NCBI RefSeq assembly: GCF_007655135.1 | Contig: NC_045129.1 | Location: 19,504,274 to 19,568,273, forward strand | Direction: 5' to 3' | Source: Punica granatum | Lineage: Eukaryota; Streptophyta; Magnoliopsida; Myrtales; Lythraceae | DNA length: 64,000 nt | In this document: in pieces, positions 1 through 11,930 of the stretch | How positions within the stretch are numbered: position 1 is the stretch's first letter | Layout: every line of letters starts with the position of its first letter | Notes under the pieces: model-generated | Database searches by the model: none | What the model was told of the DNA's origin: nothing | What the model saw: only the letters and a program-made list of their open reading frames with translations | Translations under genes and position numbers: made by a program

Positions 1-775
1 ATATATATATTTTCAGAAAGGCTTAGCTATGTGTGTTAAAAACCTCCTAACTCAACTAAGAAATTTGCCCCCTGCCTTACAACCGAATTATTCAGCTTCT
101 ATAGGTGACCAAACTCATCCTAACACAACATAAAACTAATTCCAAATATATATCCAACTCAATTTATATTAGCTAGGAGAACTAACAAAAATCACCATAA
201 ACTAATCTTTTGAAACTTGATCAGACAAGAAGGATGCAAGAAGAGCCACAAACCATGTACAACATAGTAAATATGAATGTTTAAATCATAGATAATCAAC
301 TTACTAATCAATACTCTAACTTAGTCTTCTTCCTCTTATTCTTCTCCAAGAATTTTCTCGACTCAGCCAGTTCTCTCTCTCTCTCTCTCTCTCTTCTAGT
401 TCATTTTCATTTCCTTTCAGCTAGGGATAGAGCAAGGGAGGGTATGGCTTAAATAAGGATGAAAAGAAGAAAAAGAAGGTGGTCAAAGATGGTCAAAGGC
501 GGTGGGAAGGAAAGGGCTGCTGAAGAGGAGGCCACTTGGCCCATTCTACACTCATCTCTATCTGATTTCTCACTTTTTCGTTTTTTATTATTATTATTAT
601 TATTTTCTTTCATATAGATAATGATCCAGCCACAAGTCGTGGTATATTATATACATTTAAAGATCCAGCCAAAAAAATAATGGTATATTATATACATGTA
701 TGTTATGTAACCATGCATGTGCACATGGATATGAATATGAGCATATATGCATGTTTGGTGGACACTAGCCTCACA
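1..775 (-). repeat. 3' LTR of the Tekay element (partial)
   Basis: This is a copy of 7477-8262. It includes an AT microsatellite at the window start, a CT microsatellite near 370-395, and the terminus ending ACTAGCCTCACA at 775. About 1.7 kb of this LTR lies outside the window. Confidence 0.95.
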
Positions 776-784
776 ATCTCCCCC
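776..784 (-). promoter_or_regulatory. polypurine tract of the Tekay element
   Basis: On the minus strand this reads GGGGGAGAT and directly abuts the 3' LTR, the expected place for the plus-strand DNA primer. Confidence 0.8.
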
Positions 785-809
785 ACTAATGAAAATTTCG
801 TCCCCGAAA

Positions 810-3800
810 TTATTTACCTGATATCGGGAAAAGGTATGGATAGTTGACTCTCATAGAATCCTCGGGTTCCCAAGTGGCTTCTTCTATCGAATGACTCTTC
901 CACAACACCTTTACTAATGGAATTGTCTTGGTTCGAAGGACCTGCTCTTTCCTATCTAAGATCTCCACTGGCTCTTCCTCATATGTTAAGTCCTCATTTA
1001 ACTCCACCGGTTGATAACTCAAAACATGAGATGGGTCCGGTATATACTTACGCAACATTGACACATGAAACACGTTATGGATACGGGACAGTTCAGGGGG
1101 TAGAGCCAACCGATATGCCACCTTCCCAATGCGCTCCAAAATCTCGTATGGCCCGATATATCTGGGACTAAGCTTTCCTTTCTTGCCAAATCTCATAATA
1201 CCCTTCCACGGTGATACCTTTAAGAAAACTCGATCCCCTTGCTGAAACTCGAGGTCCTTTCTTCGTTTATCAGCATAATTCTTTTGTCGCCCTTGAGCGG
1301 TCTTTAATCTCTCTCTGATAATCTTGACCTTTTCAGCTGTTAGGTCGACTATTTCCGGTCCAGTTAATTGTCTCTCTCCAACTTCGTTCCAACACAATGG
1401 TGTTCGACAAGCACGACCATAAAGCGACTCATATGGTGCCATTCCAATACTAGATTGATAGCTGTTATTATACGCGAATTCCATCAAAGGAAGGTAGTCA
1501 TCCCAGCAGCCTTGAAATTCTATAACACACGCTCTTAACATATCCTCCAATGTTTGAATGGTCCTTTCGCTTTGCCCGTCTGATTCGGGATGAAAAGCAG
1601 TGGTCAAATTCAATTTCGTGCCTAGAGCCGTAACAAAACTATTCCAGTACTTGGAAGTAAAATAGGAACCTCTGTCTGATACTATGGATGCCGGCACACC
1701 GTGCAACCTCACAATCTCCTTAATGAACAATTGTGCCAACTGATCTGCACCAAATGTCGTTTTAGCTGGTAGGAAGTGAGCGGATTTAGTCAGCCTATCA
1801 ACTATCACCCATATAGAATCATGCCCTCTTCGTGTTAGTGGAAGTCCCGAGACAAAATCCATGGTGATCTTTTCCCATTTCCATTCAGGTACCGGAAGGG
1901 GTTGTAATAACCCTGATGGGTGCTGATGTTCTGCCTTAACCTGCTGACATACTAGACACTTAGCGACATATTCAGCTATCTCCTTTTTCATGTTATACCA
2001 CCAATAACTTCTCTTCAAATTATAATACATCTTAGTGCTTCCGGGGTGCATTGCATATGGTGAGCTATGAGCCTGTGCAAGAATCTCTCTCTTCAACTCA
2101 ACATCGTCAGGTACACAAATTCGACTCCCAAACATAAGTGTGTCATCCTCTTTCAAAAGAAATTCAAACTTCTTGCCTTCCTTTACTCTGCCTTCCTTAA
2201 TCTTGTTTTTCATCTCTACTAAAAATGGATCTACTTGTTGCGCTTCCCGAATTCGATCAGCTAGCACTGGCTTCACATCATAAATAGCCATCAATGTTCC
2301 AGAACTGGTCGCCTCTAATTTAACTTCTAATGACCTCAACTCATTAATAAGTGTGTCGTAAACACTCCACATACCTGCTAATCTTGCTGATGATTTCCGA
2401 CTCAGTGCATCTGCCACCACATTTGCCTTTCCTGGATGATAGTTGATCGTGCAATCATAATCTTTGATTAGTTCCATCCATCTCCTCTGTCTCAAGTTGA
2501 GTTCTTTCTGAGTGAACAAATATTTCAAACTCTTGTGGTCTGTATAAATCTCACATCTTGCTCCATACAGGTAATGTCTCCAAAGTTTGAGAGCGAATAC
2601 CACAGCTGCCAATTCAAGATCATGTGTCGGGTAATTCTTCTCATGATTCCTTAGTTGTCGAGATGCATAAGCCACCACTCTGCCATTTTGCATTAATATG
2701 CAGCCTAAGCCTTGATGGGATCCATCACTATATATCACAAACCCCTCATCAGTGGACGGAATAACAAGCACTGGGGCAGTGGTCAATCTCTTCTTCAACT
2801 CCTGGAAACTTTGCTCGCACTCATCTGTCCATTCAAACTTCACGCTCTTCCGCGTTAACTGAGTCATGGGAGCAGCAATAAGGGAGAACCCTTCCACAAA
2901 TCTTCGATAATAACCAGCTAATCCTAGGAAACTCCTCACCTCTGATACACTTGTAGGACGATTCCAATTCAAGATAGCTTCAATCTTCGTGGGGTCCACT
3001 GATACACCATCACCTGAAATCACATGCCCGAGGAATCCCACTCGATCTAACCAAAACTCACATTTGCTAAACTTAGCATAAAGTTTTCTTTCTCTCAAAA
3101 TCTGCAACACTACTCGGAGATGTTCTTCATGCTCATTCCGGTTCCTCGAGTATACCAATATATCATCGATGAAAACCACCACAAACTGATCAAGATATGG
3201 CTGGAAAACTCTATTCATTAAATCCATAAAAGCTGCTGGAGCATTTGTTAACCCGAAAGGCATCACAAGGAATTCATAATGTCCATACCGTGTGCGAAAA
3301 GTAGTCTTGGGCACATCAGAGTCCTTGATCTTCAGCTGGTGGTATCCCGATCTAAGATCGATCTTCGAGAAGACGGTAGCACCTCGGAGCTGGTCAAACA
3401 AGTCATCTATCCTAGGTAAAGGATATTTATTGCGCACCGTAACTCGATTCAACTGTCGATAATCTATGCACAATCTGAGCGAGCCATCCTTCTTCTTCAC
3501 AAACAAAACGGGAGCACCCCAAGGAGATACACTAGGCCTGATAAATCCCTTTTCTAACAATTCTTGCAGCTGAATTTTCAATTCCTTGAGTTCTGACGGG
3601 GCCATACGATACGGTGCACGGGAAATCGGCGCAGTACCGGGCTTTAGCTCGATAGTAAACTCAATCTCTCTATTAGGGGGAAGACCAGGTAAATCATTAG
3701 GAAAAATCTCTGGAAACTCGCAAACTACTGAAATTTCACTAAGTTTTGGTGAGTTGACCTCGGTAGCAACCACATGTGCCAAATATCCTTCACACCCCCT

Positions 3801-5618
3801 TTTCAAAAGTTTCGTCGCCTCGAGAAATGATATAACATTGAATGGAGCACCCAATTGATCTCCATGAAGCTTAAATTCAGGCTCATTCGGTATTCTAAAA
3901 ATAACCTCCTTCTTGTAGCACTCCACCGAAGCATGATGAGAAGCAAGCCAATCCATCCCGAGGATAACGTCAAAATCCCAAATGCTTAAGGGTATTAAAT
4001 CTACTAACATTTCCTTATCCCCTAACTGTAGCCTACAACTGCGATACACTTCCCCAACTACCACACTTTCCCCGGTCGGTGTAGCTATGGACATACGACT
4101 ATCTAATAACTTTCGTGGTCTATTAGAATGCATGGCATATGACAATGAGATATATGAATGAGTGGACCCTGGGTCTATAAGTACATGAGCAGGTTTATTA
4201 AAGAGATTTAACGTACCCGTCACTACAGTCGGAGTGGCATCCGCATCTCGCTTCGTTAAGGTGAATACTCTACCCTGCGTCATTGGTCTATTGGCCTGGC
4301 CTGCTGAGCTCACCATCGATCCACCCCCTCGGCCTTGAACACTCTTATTGCTACTCATCTGTCCACGGCCTCTTATCGCCGATGACCTATTGCCCACACT
4401 AGCACTACTAGACGCTGCTACTATAGGCTGCCTACAATTCCTCAGTACATGTCCCTTCATGCCACATCTAAAACATGTAACCCCCTCACTCCTCAATTGC
4501 GGACAATTATTTCTCAAGTGATCACGACGTCCACAATGAAAACAACTCCCGGACTGCACTTGACAAACTCCGGAATGGAATCGACCACAATTCTGACAAT
4601 TTTGATGTCTCGGGAGATTAGTTCCACCATAACTTGCACCACTCTGACTTCTGATGCCCTTATCTTCATGAAACCATTGTGGAGATTGCTGATAAGTTGA
4701 TTTCCCTCTATTGAAGCCTTGAATGAACCCGCCTCTTTTTGGGGGTCGGAAGGAACCCTCTACAAGTGAGCTACTAGGCCGAGTTCTACTTTGCTCCCTC
4801 TGATGAACTACCTCTCGTAAGTCCTCCTCAGCGATAATGGCTTTATTATATAGGTCTGCAAATAATGGGATCTCCAAAACGGAAACGCGCGACCTAATAT
4901 TGAGTTTCAATCCATCCAAGAACCTACTGCATTTGGAAGTTTCATCACTTACCAATGTAGGGGCAAAACGTGACAACTTGGTAAATTTTACTTCATATTC
5001 AACTACGCTGAGCTCTCCTTGCTTCAAATTAAGAAATTCCCGCTCCTTGGTGCGCCGAAACGAGGCTGGAAAGTACTTGTTATAAAATGCTTGCGTAAAC
5101 TCACCCCAAGTGATAACATGTGAAGAGTTCGGGTCCAGTCGTCTCTGAGTAGCCTCCCACCAGTACTGAGCATCCCCTTCTAGCATAAATGTTGCAAGTG
5201 CCACACGTTGGGTGTCTGAAACCTCCATGATTGAAAAAATTCTTTCCATTCCAGCTATCCAATTCTCCGCTTCTATCGGATCAGCACTACCCGAAAAACT
5301 AGATGGACCATATTTCCTAAACCTTTCATACGGCGTCAATTGTGACTCCATGTGAGATGTGGATGCACTCGGCTGTGTTGCTTGTCTCTGAAAGAAGGCC
5401 GTTTGTTGCTCAATTAGCTGCGCTTGCTGCTCAACTAGACGAGTCATGGCTGCTAATGTCTGGTGGATTGGTGGATCTTGATCCCTAGGAGCTGCAGCAG
5501 CTTCTTGAGGAGCTTGAGACACTTGCTCCTCTGTCATCGGCTCAGGTGTACTCAGATCAGCTAAATTCTCGGCTGTACGGTATCTAGGTCGACCCCGCCT
5601 TGCACGTTTGGGTCCCAT
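810..5618 (-). CDS. gag-pol: Gag-Pol polyprotein of a Tekay/Del chromovirus, intact
   Basis: The polyprotein makes the capsid and the enzymes for reverse transcription and integration. The frame is open to 5642. I start at the second ATG (5618), where a basic [13 protein letters not shown]-terminus begins; the first ATG adds 8 residues. Residue numbers count from the first ATG (1610 aa). Gag domain is about 110-245. Two CCHC zinc knuckles lie at 367-380 and 390-403. The protease has IDPGSTHS near 489, with Pro in place of the usual Ser/Thr after the catalytic Asp, a variant I know from plant Ty3 elements. RT carries FIDD near 824. RNase H is about 965-1083. Integrase has an HHCC finger (H1191, H1199, C1229, C1232) and D1262, D1323, E1359. 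A chromodomain is about 1555-1605. There is no stop or frameshift, so the element could be autonomous. Stop TAA is at 812-810. Confidence 0.96.
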   Translation of the reverse strand: MGPKRARRGRPRYRTAENLADLSTPEPMTEEQVSQAPQEAAAAPRDQDPPIHQTLAAMTRLVEQQAQLIEQQTAFFQRQATQPSASTSHMESQLTPYERFRKYGPSSFSGSADPIEAENWIAGMERIFSIMEVSDTQRVALATFMLEGDAQYWWEATQRRLDPNSSHVITWGEFTQAFYNKYFPASFRRTKEREFLNLKQGELSVVEYEVKFTKLSRFAPTLVSDETSKCSRFLDGLKLNIRSRVSVLEIPLFADLYNKAIIAEEDLREVVHQREQSRTRPSSSLVEGSFRPPKRGGFIQGFNRGKSTYQQSPQWFHEDKGIRSQSGASYGGTNLPRHQNCQNCGRFHSGVCQVQSGSCFHCGRRDHLRNNCPQLRSEGVTCFRCGMKGHVLRNCRQPIVAASSSASVGNRSSAIRGRGQMSSNKSVQGRGGGSMVSSAGQANRPMTQGRVFTLTKRDADATPTVVTGTLNLFNKPAHVLIDPGSTHSYISLSYAMHSNRPRKLLDSRMSIATPTGESVVVGEVYRSCRLQLGDKEMLVDLIPLSIWDFDVILGMDWLASHHASVECYKKEVIFRIPNEPEFKLHGDQLGAPFNVISFLEATKLLKRGCEGYLAHVVATEVNSPKLSEISVVCEFPEIFPNDLPGLPPNREIEFTIELKPGTAPISRAPYRMAPSELKELKIQLQELLEKGFIRPSVSPWGAPVLFVKKKDGSLRLCIDYRQLNRVTVRNKYPLPRIDDLFDQLRGATVFSKIDLRSGYHQLKIKDSDVPKTTFRTRYGHYEFLVMPFGLTNAPAAFMDLMNRVFQPYLDQFVVVFIDDILVYSRNRNEHEEHLRVVLQILRERKLYAKFSKCEFWLDRVGFLGHVISGDGVSVDPTKIEAILNWNRPTSVSEVRSFLGLAGYYRRFVEGFSLIAAPMTQLTRKSVKFEWTDECEQSFQELKKRLTTAPVLVIPSTDEGFVIYSDGSHQGLGCILMQNGRVVAYASRQLRNHEKNYPTHDLELAAVVFALKLWRHYLYGARCEIYTDHKSLKYLFTQKELNLRQRRWMELIKDYDCTINYHPGKANVVADALSRKSSARLAGMWSVYDTLINELRSLEVKLEATSSGTLMAIYDVKPVLADRIREAQQVDPFLVEMKNKIKEGRVKEGKKFEFLLKEDDTLMFGSRICVPDDVELKREILAQAHSSPYAMHPGSTKMYYNLKRSYWWYNMKKEIAEYVAKCLVCQQVKAEHQHPSGLLQPLPVPEWKWEKITMDFVSGLPLTRRGHDSIWVIVDRLTKSAHFLPAKTTFGADQLAQLFIKEIVRLHGVPASIVSDRGSYFTSKYWNSFVTALGTKLNLTTAFHPESDGQSERTIQTLEDMLRACVIEFQGCWDDYLPLMEFAYNNSYQSSIGMAPYESLYGRACRTPLCWNEVGERQLTGPEIVDLTAEKVKIIRERLKTAQGRQKNYADKRRKDLEFQQGDRVFLKVSPWKGIMRFGKKGKLSPRYIGPYEILERIGKVAYRLALPPELSRIHNVFHVSMLRKYIPDPSHVLSYQPVELNEDLTYEEEPVEILDRKEQVLRTKTIPLVKVLWKSHSIEEATWEPEDSMRVNYPYLFPISGK

Positions 5619-5756
5619 TGCAAATTTTCCTAAACAGAACACAAGTTAACCAAGCATTTAATAAACACAACGATAAGATATATCCCGTCTTGGGCCGCAA
5701 CTAATCAAAAAGAACGGGGATCAGGCACACGAAGTCTATAGAATCCTATAACCTAG

Positions 5757-5768
5757 GCTCTGATACCA
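5757..5768 (-). promoter_or_regulatory. primer binding site, tRNA-iMet type
   Basis: The minus strand reads TGGTATCAGAGC, the standard match to the 3' end of plant initiator tRNA-Met. It lies 4 bp inside the 5' LTR edge. Confidence 0.93.
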
Positions 5769-5772
5769 AAAA

Positions 5773-8262
5773 TGTCACGACCCGAAACTTATAGCAGAGT
5801 TTCCCCTCTATTCCTTAGTATCCATTGTCATATGCGCAACTCATATGTGTATAATCTGTTTTCTTAACTCCCAACACATTGAACCAACCCAGCAAGCTCT
5901 ATATAAACATATAACCACCTAACCAATTCAGATATATGCATAAAACTCTCAAAGATTACTCAGTTGCAACCATCTTGTAACATAGACTGAACGAAAAGCT
6001 TTCATATATATATATAGCATACTTCTACAACACATCCAACCCTTAAACTAACTCGGCATGCTCTACATGAATATATAATGAGTCTAACGGATTCTAATGT
6101 ACATATATGCTCTCCATAGTGTGTTCAGCTACAACCATACCACTAAACCAACTAACAAAAGTTTCAGGTCGTAACAGGATTGTAACATTTACGAACACTT
6201 ACTACCTATACTATGGGTGGGCCTACTTGCCAAAATCCTTTGCGCTGATCCCCGTTATCCAAAGCCCTCCTGTGCGGCTAGTCTAGCTCCTAGCTCATCT
6301 GGAAAAATTGTATGCAGGGGGTGAGCTGCAACTCAGTGAGTACTATATTCCAAGGTAAAATGAGCTAATATGTTACATCACAATTCACGACAATCAATCA
6401 TACACATATATATATTTCACCGTGATATAGCATCCGATACCAAGATCATCCTTTCACACAACTCATAGGGCAACCAATCCAAACAACAGTAATATAGCCA
6501 TAGGGTTGCATTTCCTAGCAACAGAGTTATGACGGTACCGTGACCCCGCACACCTCATTCATATCATCCTCAACTCCCAATATCCATGTCTCATGAGCGG
6601 GGGCCGCCCATTAACCTCTGGCGGTAAGAGTTGACCTTCATTTATATTCCGCCGGTCCAGCGGCCGATCATGCCCCTACTTATATTCCGCCGGGTCCAGC
6701 GGCCGATCAGGCCTCTATTTGTATTCCGCAGGGTCTAGCGGCCGATCAAGTCCCTATTTATATTCCGCCGGGTCCAGCGGCCGATCAAGTCCCTATTTAT
6801 ATTCCGCCGGGTTCAGCGGCCGATCAGGCCCCTTTTATAATCCGCCGGGTCCAGCGATCCCATGGCTATAGTCCAACCATCACAAGCATACTAAGCATAC
6901 ACATCAACTATGTTCCGCAATCATTCAGCCACCATCACTTCTATAACCATACATATATATATATATATTTATTATCATTTTACGATGGAAGAAAGTACTC
7001 ACTAACACCCTTGAAACGACCACTTAATGAGTTGAGCCTTCCGGAGGTATAACCTCAATCTCCCCAGCCCCTATTCAGTTCAAGCACAAAGGTTAGATAA
7101 TATGCTAAATAAGAGTACATATAGGTATCAGTTTTAACTCCCGTATTATTTGATTAATATAACTAAAATATAACCAATGACATAACGATTCCAATGATAT
7201 GCTATGTATAACTCAAATCATATCAGTTTAGAATAGTAATTATATTATACGGAGGGCCAATTCGATCAGCCAAATTCAAGTAAGGAGTACAAGGAATTCT
7301 AAGTACTTCTTTGGTTCCAAAATACAAATAAACAAGATCTTGGTCAATCAACCCATCACATGATATCATTATAATGCATGATAAATTTCAAATCAGATCC
7401 CTTCTCTAATCCATAATTAGCTCAAAGAGCAAAATATATGCATATATGTACATATGTACACACACTTGTCTACATCTATATATATATATATATATATTTT
7501 CAGAAGGGCATAGCTATGTGTGTTAAAAACCTCCTAACTCAACTAAGAAATTTACCCCCTGCCTTACAACCGAATTATTCAGCTTCTATTGGTTACCAAA
7601 CTCATCCTAACACAACATAAAACTAACTCCAAATATACATCCAACTCAATTTATATTAGCTAGGAGAACTAACAAAAATCACCATAAACTAATCTTTTGA
7701 AACTTGATCAGACAAGAAGGATGCAAGAAGAGCCACAAACCATGTACAACATAGTAAATATGAATGTTTAAATCATAGATAATCAACTTACTAATCAATA
7801 CTCTAACTTAGTCTTCTTCCTCTTCTTCTTCTCCAAGAATTTTCTCGACTCAGCCAGCTCTCTCTCTCTCTCTCTCTCTCTTCTGGTTCATTTTCGTTTC
7901 CTTTCAGCTAGGGATAGAGCAAGGGAGGGTATGGCTTAAATAAGGATGAAAAGAAGAAAAAGAAGGTGGTCAAAGATGGTCAAAGGCGGTGGGAAGGAAA
8001 GGGCTGCTGAAGAGGAGGCCACTTGGCCCATTCTACACTCATCTCTATCTGATTTCTCACTTTTTCGTTTTTTATTATTATTATTATTTTTTTCTTTCAT
8101 ATAGATAATGATCTAGCCACAAGTTGTGGTATATTATATACATTTAAAGATCCAACCAAAAAAATAATGGTATATTATATACATGTATGTTATGTAACCA
8201 TGCATGTGCACATGGATATGAATATGAGCATATATGCATGTTTGGTGGACACTAGCCTCACA
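5773..8262 (-). repeat. 5' LTR of the Tekay element, 2490 bp
   Basis: On the plus strand it starts TGTCACGACC and ends CTAGCCTCACA, so on the element strand it has TG...CA ends. It contains a 39-bp tandem array, an AT run near 7475-7497 and a CT run near 7858-7881. I see no coding sequence. The segment 7477-8262 recurs at 1-775. Confidence 0.95.
6641..6858. repeat. 39-bp tandem repeat inside the Tekay LTR
   Basis: There are about five and a half units with the core TTCCGCCGGGTCCAGCGGCC followed by GATCA and a C/T-rich spacer. Units differ by a few substitutions and small indels. Confidence 0.9.
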
Positions 8263-9240
8263 CGGAGCCATCCTAAGAATCCACGAACGGGGCTTTCTCG
8301 GTGATTCCCGAGTGTTCTGATGTGTTCGGAGACCACTGTGATCTCCGTTTGTCAAAAATGAGTCCCGAAGGCTTGTCGGGAGGCGTTTATGACCATTAAA
8401 ACATCACTCGGGAGCTCGGTATGATTTGCTTGGTCCGAGCCAAAATGATTTCCTAGCCCCTAGGGGTTGTTGGGAGTGGGTGGTGCAAAGCTCGGACGTC
8501 AACATTTCCTCGAATGAGCTCTAAGCGCAAGATTCTGCTTGAAAGGGGCCCTTTTGTTGCCGGAATAGTACTCGGGAAACCTAAATGGATTGTACAATGC
8601 GATCAGGGTTCGTTTTCCCAGGCCTTGAGGTCTTCGTGATTGGTTGGCGCGGATTTCGTGCACTGATGGTTCATTAAGAGCGTCTCTGGCCACGTTTCTG
8701 TGCAAAAAGGGGCCCTTTCTTCGGGTCGGGATCCGCTCGGGAGACTAAGACTAACTCTGAAAGGCAGTCTGAAACTTATTCCTTGGTCCTGGTGGTCCTT
8801 GGGTGTGTGCAGGCCTGTTTCTGGGTGCCGTTTACTTGTCCGTGGATCGGGCGTCCCGGGAGCCCCTTTAGGAAGGCGTCTGCAAATGTTCGGGAGTGCC
8901 CCGGCTTAAGTAGGAGGCTTCTGAAATGCGCTCGGAGGTGCCATTGGTCATTTTGGTACCAAGAGGGATTTTTAAAGTCCCATATTGGATATCTTCTGAC
9001 GCTCCGGTGATCCGGCGATGAATAGTGCCACAGTGCCGGCTCCGCTGTTTTCGGGGTTTCTCGTTTGTCTGTTCTTCCAACTGCTCTCTTCGGCTCTTCT
9101 AATGGACCCAGCTCTTCTCCCATTGTTCATGACTCCGTGGCCGCACGTTCACCTCCGATTGCCGGGTGGTGAATAGTAACCCGGGCTTTGATCGGGGATT
9201 CTCGTGTGGGAAGCCGGTGGGCCAAAATGGGGTGCTGACA
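8263..9240 (-). repeat. 3' LTR of element D, truncated by the Tekay insertion
   Basis: It ends GGGGTGCTGACA, the minus-strand form of the family terminus TGTCAGCACCCC. From about 8740 to 9240 it aligns with 25240-25724 of element C's LTR at clearly reduced identity; 8263-8740 aligns only in patches. There is no gene here. Confidence 0.88.
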
Positions 9241-9254
9241 GCTTGCCCCTCTTT
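9241..9254 (-). promoter_or_regulatory. polypurine tract of element D
   Basis: The minus strand reads AAAGAGGGGCAAGC and abuts the LTR. The same 14 nt precede the 3' LTRs of C (25725-25738) and E (54345-54358). Confidence 0.88.
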
Positions 9255-9483
9255 GGTTGCATGCTCGGTTAGAGGATGTAGCCAAAGACCATGAGAGGCA
9301 CCCTTTTTGGTCCCGGCGACTGCTTCTGTCGTCATACTCTGTAATAGTTTGTTCCCTCGTGTTGGATACTCAGGGGGGATGTGCAAAGGTGCTCGAACCT
9401 GTCGTAGGGTAACCACCTGATTAAGAAGCGAACATTATGAAATGCAGGTGAGGGGTCTAAGCCCGCATGACAGCATGTGCAGG
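9255..9483 (-). other. distal 3' UTR of element D
   Basis: This noncoding stretch, with 'gttagaggatgtagccaaag' and 'catgagaggcaccc', is also present in C at 25745-25800. No ORF is supported. Confidence 0.7.
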
Positions 9484-10470
9484 GCCAAGGCCCGTGGAAA
9501 GCAGTAAAGTGGACGCGAAGTCCATGGACGCGAAGTCCGGAAAGCAATAAAGTTACTAGGCCGAAGCCCGTGGAAAGCAGTAAAGTTACTAGGCCGAAGC
9601 CCGTGGAAAGCAGTAAAGTTACTAGGCCGAAGCCCGTGGAAAGCAGTAAAGTGGACGCGAAGTCCATGGACGCGAAGTCCGAAAAGCAATAAAGTTACTA
9701 GGCCGAAGCCCGTGGAAAGCAGTAAAGTGGACGCGAAGTCCGAAAAGCAATAAAGTCACTAGGCCGAAGCCCGTGGAAAACAGTAAAGTTACTAGGCCGA
9801 AGCCCGTGGAAAGCAGTAAAGTTACTAGGCCGAAACCCGTGGAAAGAAGTAAAGTGGACGCGAAGTCCATGGACGCGAAGTCCGGAAAGCAACAAAGTTA
9901 CTAGGCCGAAGCCCGTGGAAAGCAGTAAAGTTACTAGGCCGAAGCTCGTGGAAAGCAGTAAAGTTACTAGGCCGAAGCCCGTGGAAAACGGTAAAGTGGA
10001 CGCGAAGTCCATGGACGCGAAGTCCATGGACGCGAAGTCCGGAAAGCAATAAAGTTACTAGGCCGAAGCCCGTGGAAAGCAATAAAGTTACTAGGCCGAA
10101 GCCCGTGGAAAGCAGTAAAGTGGACGCGAAGTCCGGAAAGCAAGAAGTCACTAGGCCGAAGCCCGTGGAAAGCAGTAAAGTTACTAGGCCGAAGCCCGTG
10201 GAAAGCAGTAAAGTTACTAGGCCGAAGCCCGTGGAAAACGGTAAAGTGGACGCGAAGTCCATGGACGCGAAGTCCGGAAAGCAATGAAGTCACTAGGCCG
10301 AAGCCCGTGGAAAGCAGTAAAGTTACTAGGCCGAAGCCCGTGGAAAGCAGTAAAGTGGATGCGAAGTCCGGAAAGCAATAAAGTTACTAGGCCGAAGCCC
10401 GTGGAAAGCAGTAAAGTTACTAGGCCGAAGCCCGTGGAAAGCAGTAAAGTGGACGCGAAGTCCATGGACG
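9484..10470 (-). repeat. 3' UTR tandem array 1 of element D, left part
   Basis: The main unit is 33 bp (GGCCGAAGCCCGTGG, then AAAGCAGTAAAG and TTACTA), mixed with a unit carrying TGGACGCGAAGTCC. I count about nineteen GGCCGAAGCCC-type units. On the element's sense strand each reads CGGGCTTCGGCC. Tandem subrepeats in the 3' UTR are known for Tat-lineage elements. The apparent ORFs through the array come from periodicity. The last four bases, GACG, recur at 15904-15907. Confidence 0.95.
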
Positions 10471-11436
10471 ATGCCTAAGCAAACGCGGCTTGGGAGTGTC
10501 CACCTTCCCGGGGACGCGCGACGGACGCACGTGAGAAGGAGTCGCCACTTGCCATTTTACGACCCGAGGGTCGAGGTCCGGCAAGTTACCCGGGTCTAGG
10601 GGTACAGGGTACACCTAAATACTAAGGCAATGGTCGTACAGAACCGGAAATTCTGAATTCGGGGGTTCTATTACGTGCGGGCCTATTTCCCGCACGCCCT
10701 CTCGGTACTGTAGCTTGCTAGGCTTGCCATTTTTTGTTTATTTACCGCGTGATTTAGAGTTGCGCTCGACTCGCCTGTTTTGACACCGTAAATTCGATGA
10801 ATTGATCAAGTTGGGCCAAGAGTCCGAAAGATGAGTAGGCTTGTGCATCGAGGAGTCGGTTCACTATCTTAGCGTTACAGTTCATCGAACCGTGATGGTT
10901 GATTCCCTGCGTGAACCGAAACCACGAGTATCCAAGCTTACTCACCCTTTGGTGGCGATAGACCAACTTAACCGATCCAGCACTCGGACCTCTCGCTCAC
11001 CGATCGGGGATCCTTACAAGGAGATGAATGAACATACAAATAGAATCCTCACAATGTTCTCTCGAACAATTACAAAGTATAACCGAATAAGTAAATGGAT
11101 CCCGATCGGTTTGCATTGGGCCACTATTCCGCTCCTGCTCACCGTGTATTTTGAATAACCGATAAATAAATTAAGGCAACGCGGGCTCAAAGAGCCGGGG
11201 GTCGGGTCCGATCGAACCGACGGTTTGCAGAAAAATGACTTGTTTCCACTGTAACCGTTGGATCGATCGATCTCCCGGGTGATATCTAAACACGTTTCAC
11301 GCGCTCAATCCAAATCCGCCTTCCACATAGGCCGTATTCGGAGTGTGACGGTGAATCGAGGCTAGATCCCATTCTGCACTCGGGTTGCACGCGCTCGGTG
11401 AGTTAAGAGGCGTTGGACCTCGTGTTCGGTGATTTG

Positions 11437-11930
11437 GGGCGTTGGACCCCATGCAACACGTGACCTATGGTTTCGGGCCCGAACCGCAATAGATCATCAA
11501 AAGCAAGAATAAAACGGAAGAAAACTGATGTAACTGACACAATACAGAAAGCAACTGACAATTGTCGGTGAATACAGACAAGTGGTGTATTAAGTCGAAT
11601 GTACGTGATTTAATCAGTTATTACCCGTGGTTTATTGGCAAACAATGCATCTAACCTAGGCAAACATAGAGGGACCTATGGTTTCGGGGCGTTGGACCCC
11701 ATGCAACACGTGACCTATGTTTTCGGGCCCGAACCGCAATAGATCATCAAAAGCAAGAATAAAACGGAAGAAAACTGATGTAACTGACACAATACAGAAA
11801 GCAACTGACAATTGTCGGTGAATACAGACAAGTGGTGTATTAAGTCGAATGTACGTGATTTAATCAGTTATTACCCGTGGTTGATTGGCAAACAATGCAT
11901 CTAACCTAGGCAAACATAGAGGGCGGGCTA
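11437..11930. repeat. 250-bp tandem duplication within solo LTR F
   Basis: The block starting near GGGGCGTTGGACCCCATGCA at 11437 recurs 250 bp later (11441 pairs with 11691). The other LTR copies (for example 21690-21940 and 36780-37030) hold the block once. The two units differ at only a few bases. Confidence 0.92.

Larger units (their letters stand above)
1..8262 (-). mobile_element. Ty3/gypsy chromovirus (Tekay/Del type), nearly complete
   Basis: A minus-strand element. Its 5' LTR is on the right (5773-8262), followed leftward by a tRNA-Met primer site, one long gag-pol frame, a polypurine tract and the 3' LTR, which runs off the window start. The domain order PR-RT-RH-IN with a C-terminal chromodomain is that of chromoviruses, and the LTR start and long LTR fit the Tekay/Del group. 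The 3' LTR fragment aligns with the matching part of the 5' LTR with few differences, and the frame is open throughout, so insertion was recent. The right edge cuts an Ogre-type LTR. The bases CGGAG at 8263-8267 are the expected right target-site copy, but the left copy lies outside the window. Confidence 0.95.

Noticed and set aside
9332..10465. Several 60-145 codon frames in both strands of array 1
   Set aside because: The 33-bp units are a multiple of three, so frames stay open by chance; the peptides (FHGLRPSN, RPKPVESSKV) are frame translations of the unit.
9484..10470. CRISPR-like repeat spacing
   Set aside because: Repeats are contiguous with no unique spacers, in an obviously eukaryotic retroelement, with no cas genes.
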